DNA of 35,420 nucleotides, from the NCBI GenBank assembly GCA_900770015.1, contig CAAGIU010000431.1:1-35420 (forward strand), in the 5' to 3' direction. Source of the DNA: an uncultured Oscillospiraceae bacterium (GTDB taxonomy: Bacteria > Bacillota_A > Clostridia > Oscillospirales > Oscillospiraceae). The notes beneath the pieces were generated by a model. The model searched no databases, was not told the origin of the DNA, and worked only from the letters and a program-made list of their open reading frames with translations. The position numbers were made by a program, and so were the translations under genes. Every line of letters begins with the position of its first letter. Position 1 is the stretch's first letter. Shown here in pieces: positions 13,736 through 21,320 of this stretch.

Positions 13736-15384
13736 TGCGGCAGGATGAGGGAGAGCTGCTGACCGAGCGGGAGCTTGCCAAGCTGGAAAAGCGCATCCGG
13801 CAGGAATACGGAGCGGCACAAAAAGAGATGGCAGACACCATCACGCAGTATTTTGCGGATTTCGCTGTACGGGATGAGCAAATGAAAAAGCTCATCGGCA
13901 CAGAGCAGAACGGAAAAACATGGACGGAGGCGGACTACCGGCAATGGCGGCTTGCGCAGATCGGCCGTGGAGAGCGTTTCCAGGCGCTGCAGCGGCGGAT
14001 CGCGGAACGGTATACCAACGCACGGGAAACGGCGGAGCGCTATGTAAATGACGCCACACCTGGCATCTACAGCCTGAACCGAAATTATGCCGCCTATACC
14101 ATCGAGCAGGTGGCCGGGGACGTGGGCTTTGATTTCTGGGACGAACAGACGGTGCGGCGCCTGTTGGTGGAGCAGCCGGCGCTGATGCCGCACTACCCGG
14201 AAAAACGGGCCATCAAGCGAGGCATTGATCTGGCATACGGACAGCGGCAAATTGCCGCCAGCGTAACCAGCGGAATCCTGCAGGGAAAGAGCCTGAAGGC
14301 CATGGCGGACGATCTGCAGGAACGAATCCCGGAAATGAGCCGGAATAGTGCGCTGCGGGCGGCAAGAACGGCGGTGACCGGAGCGCAGAACGCCGGACGG
14401 ACTGACAGCTACGCCGCGGCGGAGAAGATGGGCGTAAAAACAAAACGCCAATGGGTGGCCACGCTGGACAACCGTACCCGCCATGAGCATGGAGAGCTGG
14501 ACGGGCAGGTGGTGGCCGTGGATGAACCGTTTGAGGTAGGAGGATACAGCCTGATGTTCCCGGGCGATCCTGCCGGCCCGCCGCATCTGATTTACAACTG
14601 CCGCTGCCGCATAAAGCCAGTGGTAGAAGGACACGAACAGGGCGGCCAGCGCCGGGCACGAGACCCGGAGACCGGGCGAAATGTGCTCATTGAGAACATG
14701 AGCTATGCGGAATGGGCCGGGTGGAAAGAAAAAACAAGAAATAACATATTGCCTATTTATGTTGAAAAAATCCGTAGTGCAGGCACAGTTTCTGACGTTG
14801 AAAACATAATGAGAGAGGCCACAAAAAAGGAAGTCAATTTGTTTGGAATGGATTTAGACCTTGCCAAAGAAAACATGGAACAGATTTTGAGGCTTGGAAA
14901 TGAATACGGATACAATTTTGACAAAATAGAAACATCATCTGGTCGGGCTAACCTCGGAAAGGTAAAGCGGCAAGGGAATAAAGCTGAGATAATTACATTG
15001 CAGTATCCTAAAAAGTACTATAAAGACCAGAGATCACTGTTAGGAGAATTGAGAAAATCTGCGGAAGCTGGAGAAATCCCTAAGCTTGGTAGGAAAAATA
15101 TTGAAATTTACGTGACAACACATGAATTTGCACACACACTATCAGAAGAGCTAACAAGCAGACTTTATGGTTACGGAAAAGAACTGAAATTTTGGGACGA
15201 GATTGAAACGGTTTACATCTCTGCAAAAAAAGAAAAACCTGAAGAACTTGGAAGCTATGCGTTTACAAACCAAAATGAATTTTTGGCAGAGTGCTTTGCT
15301 TATGCAAAGCTTGGGACACAGCAAAACGCGTACGCAGACGAAGTACTGAAAATCGTTGACAAGTATTTTAGGATAAATAAATGA
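13735..15384 (+). CDS. MuF head protein fused to a zinc-metalloprotease (lethal-factor-like) domain
   Basis: This 549-residue protein has two parts. Residues 1 to about 320 are a minor head/MuF protein, ending in the hallmark ATLDNRTRHEHGELDGQVV, then FPGDPAGPPHLIYNCRCRI; MuF proteins sit inside the head near the portal. Residues about 335-549 are an unrelated domain in distinctly AT-richer DNA (from about 14735). It has a gluzincin-like motif THEFAHTL (H463, E464, H467) and, 48 residues later, QNEFLAECF with E515 as the candidate third zinc ligand. This arrangement and spacing resemble the anthrax-lethal-factor-like peptidase family (ATLF). MuF proteins with C-terminal toxin domains are known polymorphic toxins of Firmicute prophages. 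It may be delivered with phage DNA or act on competing cells. No immunity gene is evident beside it. Confidence 0.85.
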   Translation: MRQDEGELLTERELAKLEKRIRQEYGAAQKEMADTITQYFADFAVRDEQMKKLIGTEQNGKTWTEADYRQWRLAQIGRGERFQALQRRIAERYTNARETAERYVNDATPGIYSLNRNYAAYTIEQVAGDVGFDFWDEQTVRRLLVEQPALMPHYPEKRAIKRGIDLAYGQRQIAASVTSGILQGKSLKAMADDLQERIPEMSRNSALRAARTAVTGAQNAGRTDSYAAAEKMGVKTKRQWVATLDNRTRHEHGELDGQVVAVDEPFEVGGYSLMFPGDPAGPPHLIYNCRCRIKPVVEGHEQGGQRRARDPETGRNVLIENMSYAEWAGWKEKTRNNILPIYVEKIRSAGTVSDVENIMREATKKEVNLFGMDLDLAKENMEQILRLGNEYGYNFDKIETSSGRANLGKVKRQGNKAEIITLQYPKKYYKDQRSLLGELRKSAEAGEIPKLGRKNIEIYVTTHEFAHTLSEELTSRLYGYGKELKFWDEIETVYISAKKEKPEELGSYAFTNQNEFLAECFAYAKLGTQQNAYADEVLKIVDKYFRINK

Positions 15385-15788
15385 ACGTTGAATTTGTTGA
15401 TAACTCTGAAATTGTTTTTGAGGAACTGGAAGAGGCGGCGCTGCGGGCGCTGGAGACCTGCGGGCTGATCGCCGAGGGCTACGCCGTGGATCTGGCGCCG
15501 GTTGCGGAGGAATACGGCGGAACGCTGCGGGGAAGCATCACGCACACGGTAGATGAGCAGAAAAAAACCGCTTACATCGGGACAAATGTGGAGTATGCAC
15601 CCTATGTGGAGTTAGGGACAGGCAAATATTATCCAGGCGGCCGGCCTACACCGTGGGTATACCAGGATAAGCTGGGTAATTGGCATTACACGGCAGGCCA
15701 GCGGGCGCAGCCCTTTGTGAAACCAGCTGTGGCAGACCACGCCCAGGAATACCGCGATGTAATCGAGACCGAAATGAAACAGGAGTAA
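15381..15788 (+). CDS. HK97 gp10-like head-tail/tail protein
   Basis: This 135-residue protein has the HK97-gp10 pattern: DLAPVAEEYGGTLRGSITH, AYIGTNVEYAPYVELGTGKY, then QPFVKPAVADH near the end. Proteins of this group sit at the head-tail junction or help tail completion. It lies between MuF and the scaffold, not among the other connector genes (17608-18739), so it has been displaced from the usual order. The first 40 bases are AT-rich like the toxin domain and the rest is GC-rich, placing a recombination boundary inside its 5' end. The start overlaps the MuF stop. Confidence 0.85.
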   Translation: MNVEFVDNSEIVFEELEEAALRALETCGLIAEGYAVDLAPVAEEYGGTLRGSITHTVDEQKKTAYIGTNVEYAPYVELGTGKYYPGGRPTPWVYQDKLGNWHYTAGQRAQPFVKPAVADHAQEYRDVIETEMKQE

Positions 15789-15800
15789 AACAAAATCCAT

Positions 15801-15892
15801 AAAGCCATGACCGAAAGGCCGTGGCTTTTCGATTGGTAAATCCCGCGAAGAAACGCGGTTTTTATATCACTATCGTCCCCGAAGAACCGGGG
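15801..15892 (+). terminator. Three consecutive hairpins between the gp10-like and scaffold genes
   Basis: Hairpin 1 (15801-15829) has a stem of about 12 bp with a GAAA tetraloop, ending in TGGCTTTT. Hairpin 2 (15843-15863) is CCGCG-AAGAAA-CGCGG followed by TTTTT, a classic terminator shape. Hairpin 3 (15877-15892) is CCCCG-AAGAAC-CGGGG. They lie in the middle of the structural operon and probably attenuate or process the mRNA ahead of the scaffold and capsid genes. No promoter of good quality is visible in this gap. Confidence 0.7.
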
Positions 15893-15914
15893 CCAAAGAA
15901 AAGGAGATAGCAAA

Positions 15915-16541
15915 ATGGCACTTACCAGAAGACTTTTGAAGGGTATGGGTCTCACCGAGGAACAGGTGGACACCATCATCGACGCACACACGGAGACTGT
16001 GGACGGCCTGAAAGAGGACCTGAAGCAGGCAAAGAAAGACGCCGAGGAGGCTGCTGATCTGCGGAAGCAGCTGAAAACGGCGCAGGACGATCTGAAGGCC
16101 GCGCAGGATGACGGCTGGAAAGACAAGCACGACAAGGTCAAAAAGGAGCTTGACGATCTCAGAGCGGACATCAGCAACAAGGAGGCGAGGGCGGCCAAGG
16201 AAAAGGCGGTCAGAGCCTACTATGAGAGCAAAAACATCACCGGCGATAACCTGGAGCTTGCAATGCGTGGGAGCCGGGACGAGGTGGCCGCACTGGAAAT
16301 GGATGGGGACAAACCGAAAGACACCAAGGCACTGGACGATCTGATAGCCGGTCCTTTCGCGAAGCTGGTCTCCACCACACAAACGAAGGGGGCGCGGACA
16401 GAAACGCCGCCTTCCACCGGAGGCTCTGGCAATCTGACGAAAGCGGATATCTACAAAAGGGACGACAAGGGACGGTACGTCCTTTCCACCGCGGAGCGCC
16501 AGAAAGCCATTGCGGAAAACCATGAACAATTTGGCATTTAA
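15915..16541 (+). CDS. Capsid scaffolding protein (GP20-like)
   Basis: This 208-residue protein begins MALTRRLLKGMGLTEEQVDT, typical of phage minor structural protein GP20/scaffold. Residues 30-105 are a strong Lys/Glu/Asp/Ala coiled coil. The C-terminal part (TKADIYKRDDKGRYVLSTAE, then AIAENHEQFGI) is the probable capsid-binding tail. It guides prohead assembly and is then removed. It sits directly upstream of the major capsid gene, with ribosome site AAAGGAGATAG. Confidence 0.9.
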   Translation: MALTRRLLKGMGLTEEQVDTIIDAHTETVDGLKEDLKQAKKDAEEAADLRKQLKTAQDDLKAAQDDGWKDKHDKVKKELDDLRADISNKEARAAKEKAVRAYYESKNITGDNLELAMRGSRDEVAALEMDGDKPKDTKALDDLIAGPFAKLVSTTQTKGARTETPPSTGGSGNLTKADIYKRDDKGRYVLSTAERQKAIAENHEQFGI

Positions 16542-16553
16542 GGAGGAGAAAAT

Positions 16554-17528
16554 ATGCCTGCAAGAGAAAATGTTACGACCTCTGCACAGATTTCAGTAAA
16601 CGCAAGAGAGGTCGATTTTGTAACCAGATTCGGCGATAACTGGGAGGCACTGCGCAACATCCTGGGCATCATGCGCCCGATCCGGAAGACGCCCGGCACC
16701 AAGCTGGTGGCCTACAAGGCCAGCGTGGACGGAACCCTGAACGGCGGAAAAACCGTGGCAGAGGGTGACGAAATCCCGCTGACCAGAATGAAGGTGGAGC
16801 CTGTAGCCTATGGCGACATCGAGGTACAGAAATACGCGAAATCCGTCACCATCGAATCCGTGGCCAAATACGGCGCGGAGGTGGCCGTGGAGAAAACAGA
16901 TGACGCCTTCCTGAACGCGCTGCAGAGCAAGGTTCTGACCGAGTTTTACGAGTTCCTGAACACCGGAACCCTCACCGGAACGGAGACCACATGGCAGCGG
17001 GCGCTTTCCATGGCAAAAGGCGCCGTGCTGGACAAATTCGGCGGCATGGACAAAACCGTGACCCAGGTGGTAGGCTTTGCCAATATCCTGGACGCCCACG
17101 AATACCTGGGTGAGCGAGTGATCGATGAGCAGTCCATGTTCGGCATCACCTACGTACAGAATTTCCTGGGCTACGAAACCCTGTTCCTGCTGCCGACGAA
17201 ACACATTGCAAGGAACAAGGTGATTGCCCTGCCCGTGGAGAACATCGACCTGTACTACATCGACCCGGCGGACAGCGACTTTGAAAAGATGGGCCTGTCC
17301 TACACCGTGCAGGGTGAGACCAACCTGATCGGCGTCCACGTAGAGGGCGACTACAAGCGGGCCACCGGCGATATGTACGCCCTGATGGGAATGAAGCTCT
17401 GGGCGGAGTATCTGGACGGCATTGCCGTGTACACGGTATCCGCTGGGGGGTTGAGCGCACTGCTGAGCGAGCCTGACCAGGAGAGCCAGGAACTGGACAG
17501 CATGACCAAGGCGGAGCTATTGGCCTAG
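16554..17528 (+). CDS. Major capsid protein (HK97-fold), C-terminally truncated by a frame shift
   Basis: This 324-residue coat protein begins MPARENVTTSAQISVNAREV. Its body is typical of the A118-like capsid group (FGDNWEALRNILGIMRP, VAYGDIEVQKYAKSVTIES, EYLGERVIDEQSMFGITYVQ, GDMYALMGMKLWAEYLDGI). Its ribosome site is AAGGAGGAGAAAA. The in-frame end is SMTKAELLA followed by TAG. In the -1 frame the next 27 codons (17525-17608) continue the motif as LARENNISG, SAMLKADIL and RIKEAL, giving a HeH/SAP-like C-terminal extension whose stop overlaps the next gene's start. One missing C near 17525, or a programmed shift, would explain this. Confidence 0.9.
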   Translation: MPARENVTTSAQISVNAREVDFVTRFGDNWEALRNILGIMRPIRKTPGTKLVAYKASVDGTLNGGKTVAEGDEIPLTRMKVEPVAYGDIEVQKYAKSVTIESVAKYGAEVAVEKTDDAFLNALQSKVLTEFYEFLNTGTLTGTETTWQRALSMAKGAVLDKFGGMDKTVTQVVGFANILDAHEYLGERVIDEQSMFGITYVQNFLGYETLFLLPTKHIARNKVIALPVENIDLYYIDPADSDFEKMGLSYTVQGETNLIGVHVEGDYKRATGDMYALMGMKLWAEYLDGIAVYTVSAGGLSALLSEPDQESQELDSMTKAELLA

Positions 17529-17608
17529 CCAGGGAAAACAACATCTCCGGGGTCAGCAGTGCGATGCTCAAGGCCGATATTCTCAGCAGAATTAAGGAGG
17601 CACTATAA
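17525..17608 (+). pseudogene. Out-of-frame C-terminal extension of the major capsid protein
   Basis: Read in the -1 frame relative to the capsid gene, codons from 17525 give LARENNISGVSSAMLKADI then LSRIKEAL and TAA (17606-17608). Joined to the capsid end (TKAELLA) this makes the common phage motif of a short helix-extended-loop-helix domain. The TAA overlaps the next ATG, which suggests this was, or is, the natural gene end. No good X-XXY-YYZ slippery site is visible, so an indel (CCC to CC) or sequencing error is likelier than programmed shifting. Confidence 0.7.
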
Positions 17609-18024
17609 TGCTGGAGGAAATTCTGGAATACCTGAACAACTGGTTCACGGTGGAGGAGATTTTCGGCAGGTTTGAAATCAAGGGCGGCTCAATCGAGCTG
17701 CCATTTCTGGCAAACGGCCAATATTTCCGGGTGATCGGGTCGGTGTTTAACGATGGCGTGTATCAATACCAGCCGGGCGGAATGAATCTGACGGACGAAA
17801 GCTTTAACGGCGCGGTGTGGGCGCTGGCGATCCCGCGCTCCGTGCTGAAAATCACCAAAGAGATCGACGCATGGCAGCAGAAAAACGGCGCCGCGGCGGC
17901 CAGCCCGTACCAGTCGGAGAGTTTCGGCGGGTACAGCTATTCCATGCGCACGCAGAGCGGGGAGAGCGGGGCCGGGTGGAAGGACGCCTTTGCCGGCCGG
18001 CTGAGCGATTGGAGGAAGCTATGA
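17608..18024 (+). CDS. Head-tail connector protein
   Basis: This 138-residue protein (MLEEILEYLNNWFTVEEIFG) has an N-terminal helix, a beta-rich core (YFRVIGSVFNDGVYQYQPGG) and a C-terminal helix pattern (SYSMRTQSGESGAGWKDAFA) seen in connector/adaptor proteins following the capsid gene in Firmicute siphophages. It would bind the portal after packaging. The start overlaps the stop of the capsid extension (TAATG), and AAGGAGG lies just upstream. Confidence 0.75.
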   Translation: MLEEILEYLNNWFTVEEIFGRFEIKGGSIELPFLANGQYFRVIGSVFNDGVYQYQPGGMNLTDESFNGAVWALAIPRSVLKITKEIDAWQQKNGAAAASPYQSESFGGYSYSMRTQSGESGAGWKDAFAGRLSDWRKL

Positions 18025-18371
18025 GCCTTTTGGACAGCTACAGCAGGGAATGCGTGCTGATGGAAAAAAATAGAACCTTGAGCCCGGAGGGAGGATGGAA
18101 AACCGAGTGGAGCGAGGGCCTGATATTCCAGAACCACCAGGCGCTGGACACCTCCATGGAGGCACGGAGAGCGGAAAAGGACGGTGTTACCAGCGTTTAC
18201 TCCGCATTGGTGGAAAAGAGCTTCCCCATCGAATACAACGACTATTTTATGGACAAAACCACGGGTTACACCTATCGCGTCAGCTCCAACCCGGACGAGA
18301 AACAAAGCCCGGATTCGGCGTCCTTCTCGCTGAAATATTTCACGGCGGAGAGGAAGGCGCTGCCAACATGA
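18021..18371 (+). CDS. Head closure / head-tail joining protein
   Basis: This 116-residue protein starts at ATG 18021, overlapping the previous stop (ATGA), with TTGGAGGAAG upstream. Its beta-strand pattern (RECVLMEKNRTLSPEGGWKT, VTSVYSALVEKSFPIEYNDY, TTGYTYRVSSNPDEK) is typical of small stopper proteins that close the portal channel and join the tail. The assignment rests mainly on size, fold pattern and gene order. Confidence 0.75.
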   Translation: MSLLDSYSRECVLMEKNRTLSPEGGWKTEWSEGLIFQNHQALDTSMEARRAEKDGVTSVYSALVEKSFPIEYNDYFMDKTTGYTYRVSSNPDEKQSPDSASFSLKYFTAERKALPT

Positions 18372-18739
18372 CAAAGGAAGCGGCGCTGAAGCGTTTTTTT
18401 GACGGATTCGGCATTCCCGGCTATCCCAGCACCGCCGTGCCCTGGGACGCGGTTTTCCCGTGGCTGACCTATGAGCCGATCACCGACAACTGGGAGGGCG
18501 GCCCGGTTGGCCTGACGGTGAATCTGTGGTACTACACCACGGATGAAGAGCCGCCCAATGCAAAAGCAAGGGAGATCGCCGAAGCGCTGGGAATGAGCGG
18601 GAAGCTGCTGCCCTGTGACGGGGGCTATATCTGGCTGAAACGGGGCACACCATGGTGCCAGCCCATGATCGACCAGGCGGACAGCAACATCAAACGGCGG
18701 TACATCAACATTACCGCCGAGTATCTGACAATGACATGA
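18368..18739 (+). CDS. Tail terminator / tail completion protein
   Basis: This 123-residue protein begins MTKEAALKRFFDGFGIPGYP and contains FPWLTYEPITDNW, VNLWYYTTDEEPP, a helix (AKAREIAEALGMSGK) and a final beta pair. Size, this strand-helix order and the position directly before the major tail protein fit minor capsid/tail-completion proteins that cap the tail tube. The start overlaps the upstream stop (ATGA). Confidence 0.75.
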   Translation: MTKEAALKRFFDGFGIPGYPSTAVPWDAVFPWLTYEPITDNWEGGPVGLTVNLWYYTTDEEPPNAKAREIAEALGMSGKLLPCDGGYIWLKRGTPWCQPMIDQADSNIKRRYINITAEYLTMT

Positions 18740-18752
18740 GAAAGGGGAACCA

Positions 18753-19334
18753 ATGAAATTTACTGTGATACCGCAGGACACATTCCAGGCCATGCAGCTG
18801 AATGCCGGTGTACTGCTGAAAACCTTTGACCCGAAAAATCCGGCGGCGCCCAAGGATGAGGACATCATCTGCGCCACCACCGGGGGCATTACCATCGCCG
18901 CAACACCGACCTATACGGACATGGGCGCCGATGTGGACAACTGCCCGAACAACATGATGGAACTGAAAACGCTAGAGGGCTGGGACTGCAAAATCAGCTT
19001 TACCGGCCTGGGTACATCGCCGGAAAATATCCGCATGGCGCTGGGCGCTGCTGATATTAACGCGGAGAGCGGGGCCATCGAACTGGCCAGCAAGCTGAAG
19101 TCCACGCATTTCGCGGACAAGTGGTGGGTCGGCGACCGGGCCGACGGCGGCATGGTGGCCGCGCACCTGAAAAACGCGCTCTCCACCGGCGGCATGACCC
19201 TGAAGACCACGAAAAATGGGAAGGGACAGATCTCTGTAGAGCTGACCGGCCATGTATCTATAAAAGACCCGAAAACCATGCCAATAGAATTTTACAGCAC
19301 GGCGCCGGAGGTGAGCAGCAGTGAAAATAAGTGA
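18753..19334 (+). CDS. Major tail protein
   Basis: This 193-residue protein forms the tail tube. It begins MKFTVIPQDTFQAMQLNAGV and includes GGITIAATPTYTDMGADVDN, LEGWDCKISFTGLGTSPENI and KGQISVELTGHVSIKDPKTM, a beta-rich pattern matching non-contractile phage tube proteins. No sheath gene follows, so the phage is a siphovirus. Its ribosome site is AAAGGGG. It overlaps the next gene by 14 bases. Confidence 0.88.
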   Translation: MKFTVIPQDTFQAMQLNAGVLLKTFDPKNPAAPKDEDIICATTGGITIAATPTYTDMGADVDNCPNNMMELKTLEGWDCKISFTGLGTSPENIRMALGAADINAESGAIELASKLKSTHFADKWWVGDRADGGMVAAHLKNALSTGGMTLKTTKNGKGQISVELTGHVSIKDPKTMPIEFYSTAPEVSSSENK

Positions 19335-19725
19335 TCTTTCCACAGACCGGGCGCTGGACGTGCTTTGTGAAATTCTGCCCAATGTAAACAGCATCTGTAT
19401 TGATGAGGAGCTGGTGGAGGCCGTTAAAAAGAAGATCAGCAAGAAATTTTCGGAGCTGAGCAGAGCGGAGATTTTGCTGATCGGCGCGGAGAAGCTGACG
19501 GAGATCGGCCTGATCGCGCTGAAAAAGCACAGGCATGATGTGCTGTCCATCCTGGCGGCCATCAATGGCGTGGAGCCGGAGCAGGTGGAGCGACAGAACA
19601 TCATCAAAACCATGACCATGCTGCGGGAGCTGGCCAAGGATGAGGAATTGATCGCTTTTTTCAGATCGTGCGCAGAGCGGGATTGGAGCGAATCGCAGAA
19701 TGCCTCCTCTCTGCGCCGAGACTGA
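19321..19725 (+). CDS. Tail assembly chaperone, G-type product
   Basis: This 134-residue protein (GTG start at 19321, overlapping the tail-tube gene end) begins MKISDLSTDRALDVLCEILP and is highly helical. It lies between the tail tube and tape-measure genes, the position of lambda G/GT-type chaperones that coat the tape measure before tube assembly. A slippery heptamer at 19656-19662 allows part of the ribosomes to shift into the second frame and make a longer G-T fusion. Confidence 0.85.
   Translation: MKISDLSTDRALDVLCEILPNVNSICIDEELVEAVKKKISKKFSELSRAEILLIGAEKLTEIGLIALKKHRHDVLSILAAINGVEPEQVERQNIIKTMTMLRELAKDEELIAFFRSCAERDWSESQNASSLRRD
19656..19662 (+). other. Programmed -1 frameshift site T-TTT-TTC
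   Basis: In the chaperone frame the bases read as T, TTT, TTC, an exact X-XXY-YYZ slippery heptamer. A -1 slip continues as CAG-ATC-GTG into the 19662-19946 frame, joining 114 codons of the first frame to 94 residues of the second, a 208-residue fusion. This is the canonical arrangement for siphophage tail chaperones. Confidence 0.85.
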
Positions 19726-19946
19726 GCGCCAGAGCGGTTTTGCGGATGCTGCCGGTAATTGACCGGCGCAATCAGAACGAGCTTGCCTGGCGCAATTATA
19801 TGGCCGACGCGATGCATGTCATCGGGCATCTTAACATCCGATATGCGGACACCATCCGGAGAAAACCGGAGGCGGCAGAGCAGAGCGAGACCGAGATCAT
19901 CGACCACATCAGCGATATGCTGGACAAAATGGAGAAAAACAAATGA
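19662..19946 (+). CDS. Tail assembly chaperone, T-type frameshift extension
   Basis: This 94-residue segment has no convincing ribosome site or start codon of its own and overlaps the first chaperone frame, so it is expected only as the C-terminal part of the -1 frameshift fusion. Its sequence (RRAGLERIAECLLSAPRLSA, NQNELAWRNYMADAMHVIGH, IIDHISDMLDKMEKNK) is helical, as expected for the tape-measure-binding T domain. It ends overlapping the tape-measure ATG. Confidence 0.8.
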   Translation, partial: QIVRRAGLERIAECLLSAPRLSARAVLRMLPVIDRRNQNELAWRNYMADAMHVIGHLNIRYADTIRRKPEAAEQSETEIIDHISDMLDKMEKNK

Positions 19947-21319
19947 ATGTATTTGAACTATTTGCCAGCATATCGCTGGACACTACAAAATACGAAAAAG
20001 GGCTTGAAGATGCCGAGGGGAAAATGAATAAAACGGCATCAACAATCAAAAAATTTACAAAAACATTTGTAGCTGTAGGAGCAGGGGTTACAACTGCGGC
20101 AACGGCTGTTTTTGCATTTGCAAACAAAACGTCGCAGGCCGGAGACAATATTGATAAAATGTCCCAAAAACTTGGGATGAGCGCAGAAAAATATCAGGAA
20201 TGGTCACACATTCTGGAGCACAGCGGAACAAGCATTGATGCAATGCAGGCCAGCATGAAAACACTGGCGTCTTCCGTCGAGAGCGGGAGCGATGCCTGGG
20301 AAAAGCTTGGGATCAACATCGAAGAAATCAGGGGAATGGACCAGGAAGACCTGTTCGAGCTAACAATTAAGGCATTGCAGAATGTAACAAATGAGACAGA
20401 GCGGACATATCTGGCCGGGAAATTGCTTGGCCGTGGCGCAACCGAGCTTGGGCCGCTGCTAAACACAAGCGCAGAAGAAATTGAAAGAATGCGCCAGAAT
20501 CTGCACGATATGGGCGCAGTAATGTCAGATGAAACAGTAAAAAACAGCGCTGCCTTTCAGGACGCATTAACAGACCTGAAAGCAGCGCTTTCTGGAATAC
20601 AATACAGCATTGCGGAAAAGCTGCTGCCTGCGATAACAAGTATCATAGAAAAGGCAACAGATTTTCTGACGGGAGGAGGAATGGATGGCATTCTGGATGG
20701 GATAGGAACGTTCATTGTTGTGATTGGGAAAGCAGCTGAGCAGGTGTTCTCGTTCATCGGAGGCGTTTTTAATACGCTGGAATCGACCGGGCTTTTGGAC
20801 ACACTGGGAAATATCCTGATGACGGTTATTGGACTCCTGGAACCGCTTGGAACACTGGTTAATTCAATTCTTCCAGTGGTAGCAGCTATACTGGAACCTG
20901 TTGGAGAACTAATAAAAGTGGTGGCCGGCGCTTTGGATTGGCTGATTGACAGTGTGAACCTTGCGGTCGGATTGCTGACAGGAAACCAGAGCAAAATTGA
21001 TATTGCGCTTGGCCTAGATCCGTTAAACCCGTCAAATTTGCAGAAATGGATGAATGGTACAGCTAGCACGGCAAATCTCAGAAATGGAGAGAACTGGGAT
21101 GGCGTTGTCTACGATGAGTACGGAAACAAGTGGAATACACATGCAGATAATTACTACAGCGACCAATTTGTAGGAATTGACAGACCGTGGCTTGCAAGCG
21201 GAAATACAACAGTAAACAACTACAACATGACCGTGGACGCAAAGAATGTGCGGGAGCTGAACGACATGGTGAGCATAGCGCAGAACCAGCGGGTGGCCAC
21301 ACGGATGGGGGTGAGCTGA
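19943..21319 (+). CDS. Tape measure protein (short)
   Basis: This 458-residue protein begins MNVFELFASISLDTTKYEKG, with the conserved N-terminal TMP pattern and a hydrophobic segment (FVAVGAGVTTAATAVFAFAN). A helical body follows (KLGMSAEKYQEWSHILEHSG, RTYLAGKLLGRGATELGPLL), then a long hydrophobic central part (GLLDTLGNILMTVIGLLEPL). By the usual 1.5 angstrom per residue rule the tail would be about 70 nm, which is short. The DNA from here to about 21960 is AT-richer than its surroundings, suggesting a recombined block. The start overlaps the chaperone stop. Confidence 0.9.
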   Translation: MNVFELFASISLDTTKYEKGLEDAEGKMNKTASTIKKFTKTFVAVGAGVTTAATAVFAFANKTSQAGDNIDKMSQKLGMSAEKYQEWSHILEHSGTSIDAMQASMKTLASSVESGSDAWEKLGINIEEIRGMDQEDLFELTIKALQNVTNETERTYLAGKLLGRGATELGPLLNTSAEEIERMRQNLHDMGAVMSDETVKNSAAFQDALTDLKAALSGIQYSIAEKLLPAITSIIEKATDFLTGGGMDGILDGIGTFIVVIGKAAEQVFSFIGGVFNTLESTGLLDTLGNILMTVIGLLEPLGTLVNSILPVVAAILEPVGELIKVVAGALDWLIDSVNLAVGLLTGNQSKIDIALGLDPLNPSNLQKWMNGTASTANLRNGENWDGVVYDEYGNKWNTHADNYYSDQFVGIDRPWLASGNTTVNNYNMTVDAKNVRELNDMVSIAQNQRVATRMGVS

Positions 21320-21320
21320 T

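Noticed and set aside
11864..13819. Minus-strand open frame of 651 codons opposite terminase and portal
   Set aside because: Both plus-strand genes are certain, and the reverse frame has no recognisable domain or start signal. It is an artefact of codon bias.
17520..17540. Programmed frameshift at the capsid gene end
   Set aside because: No X-XXY-YYZ slippery heptamer is present at this point, so I prefer an indel or sequencing error, though a minor shifted form is not excluded.
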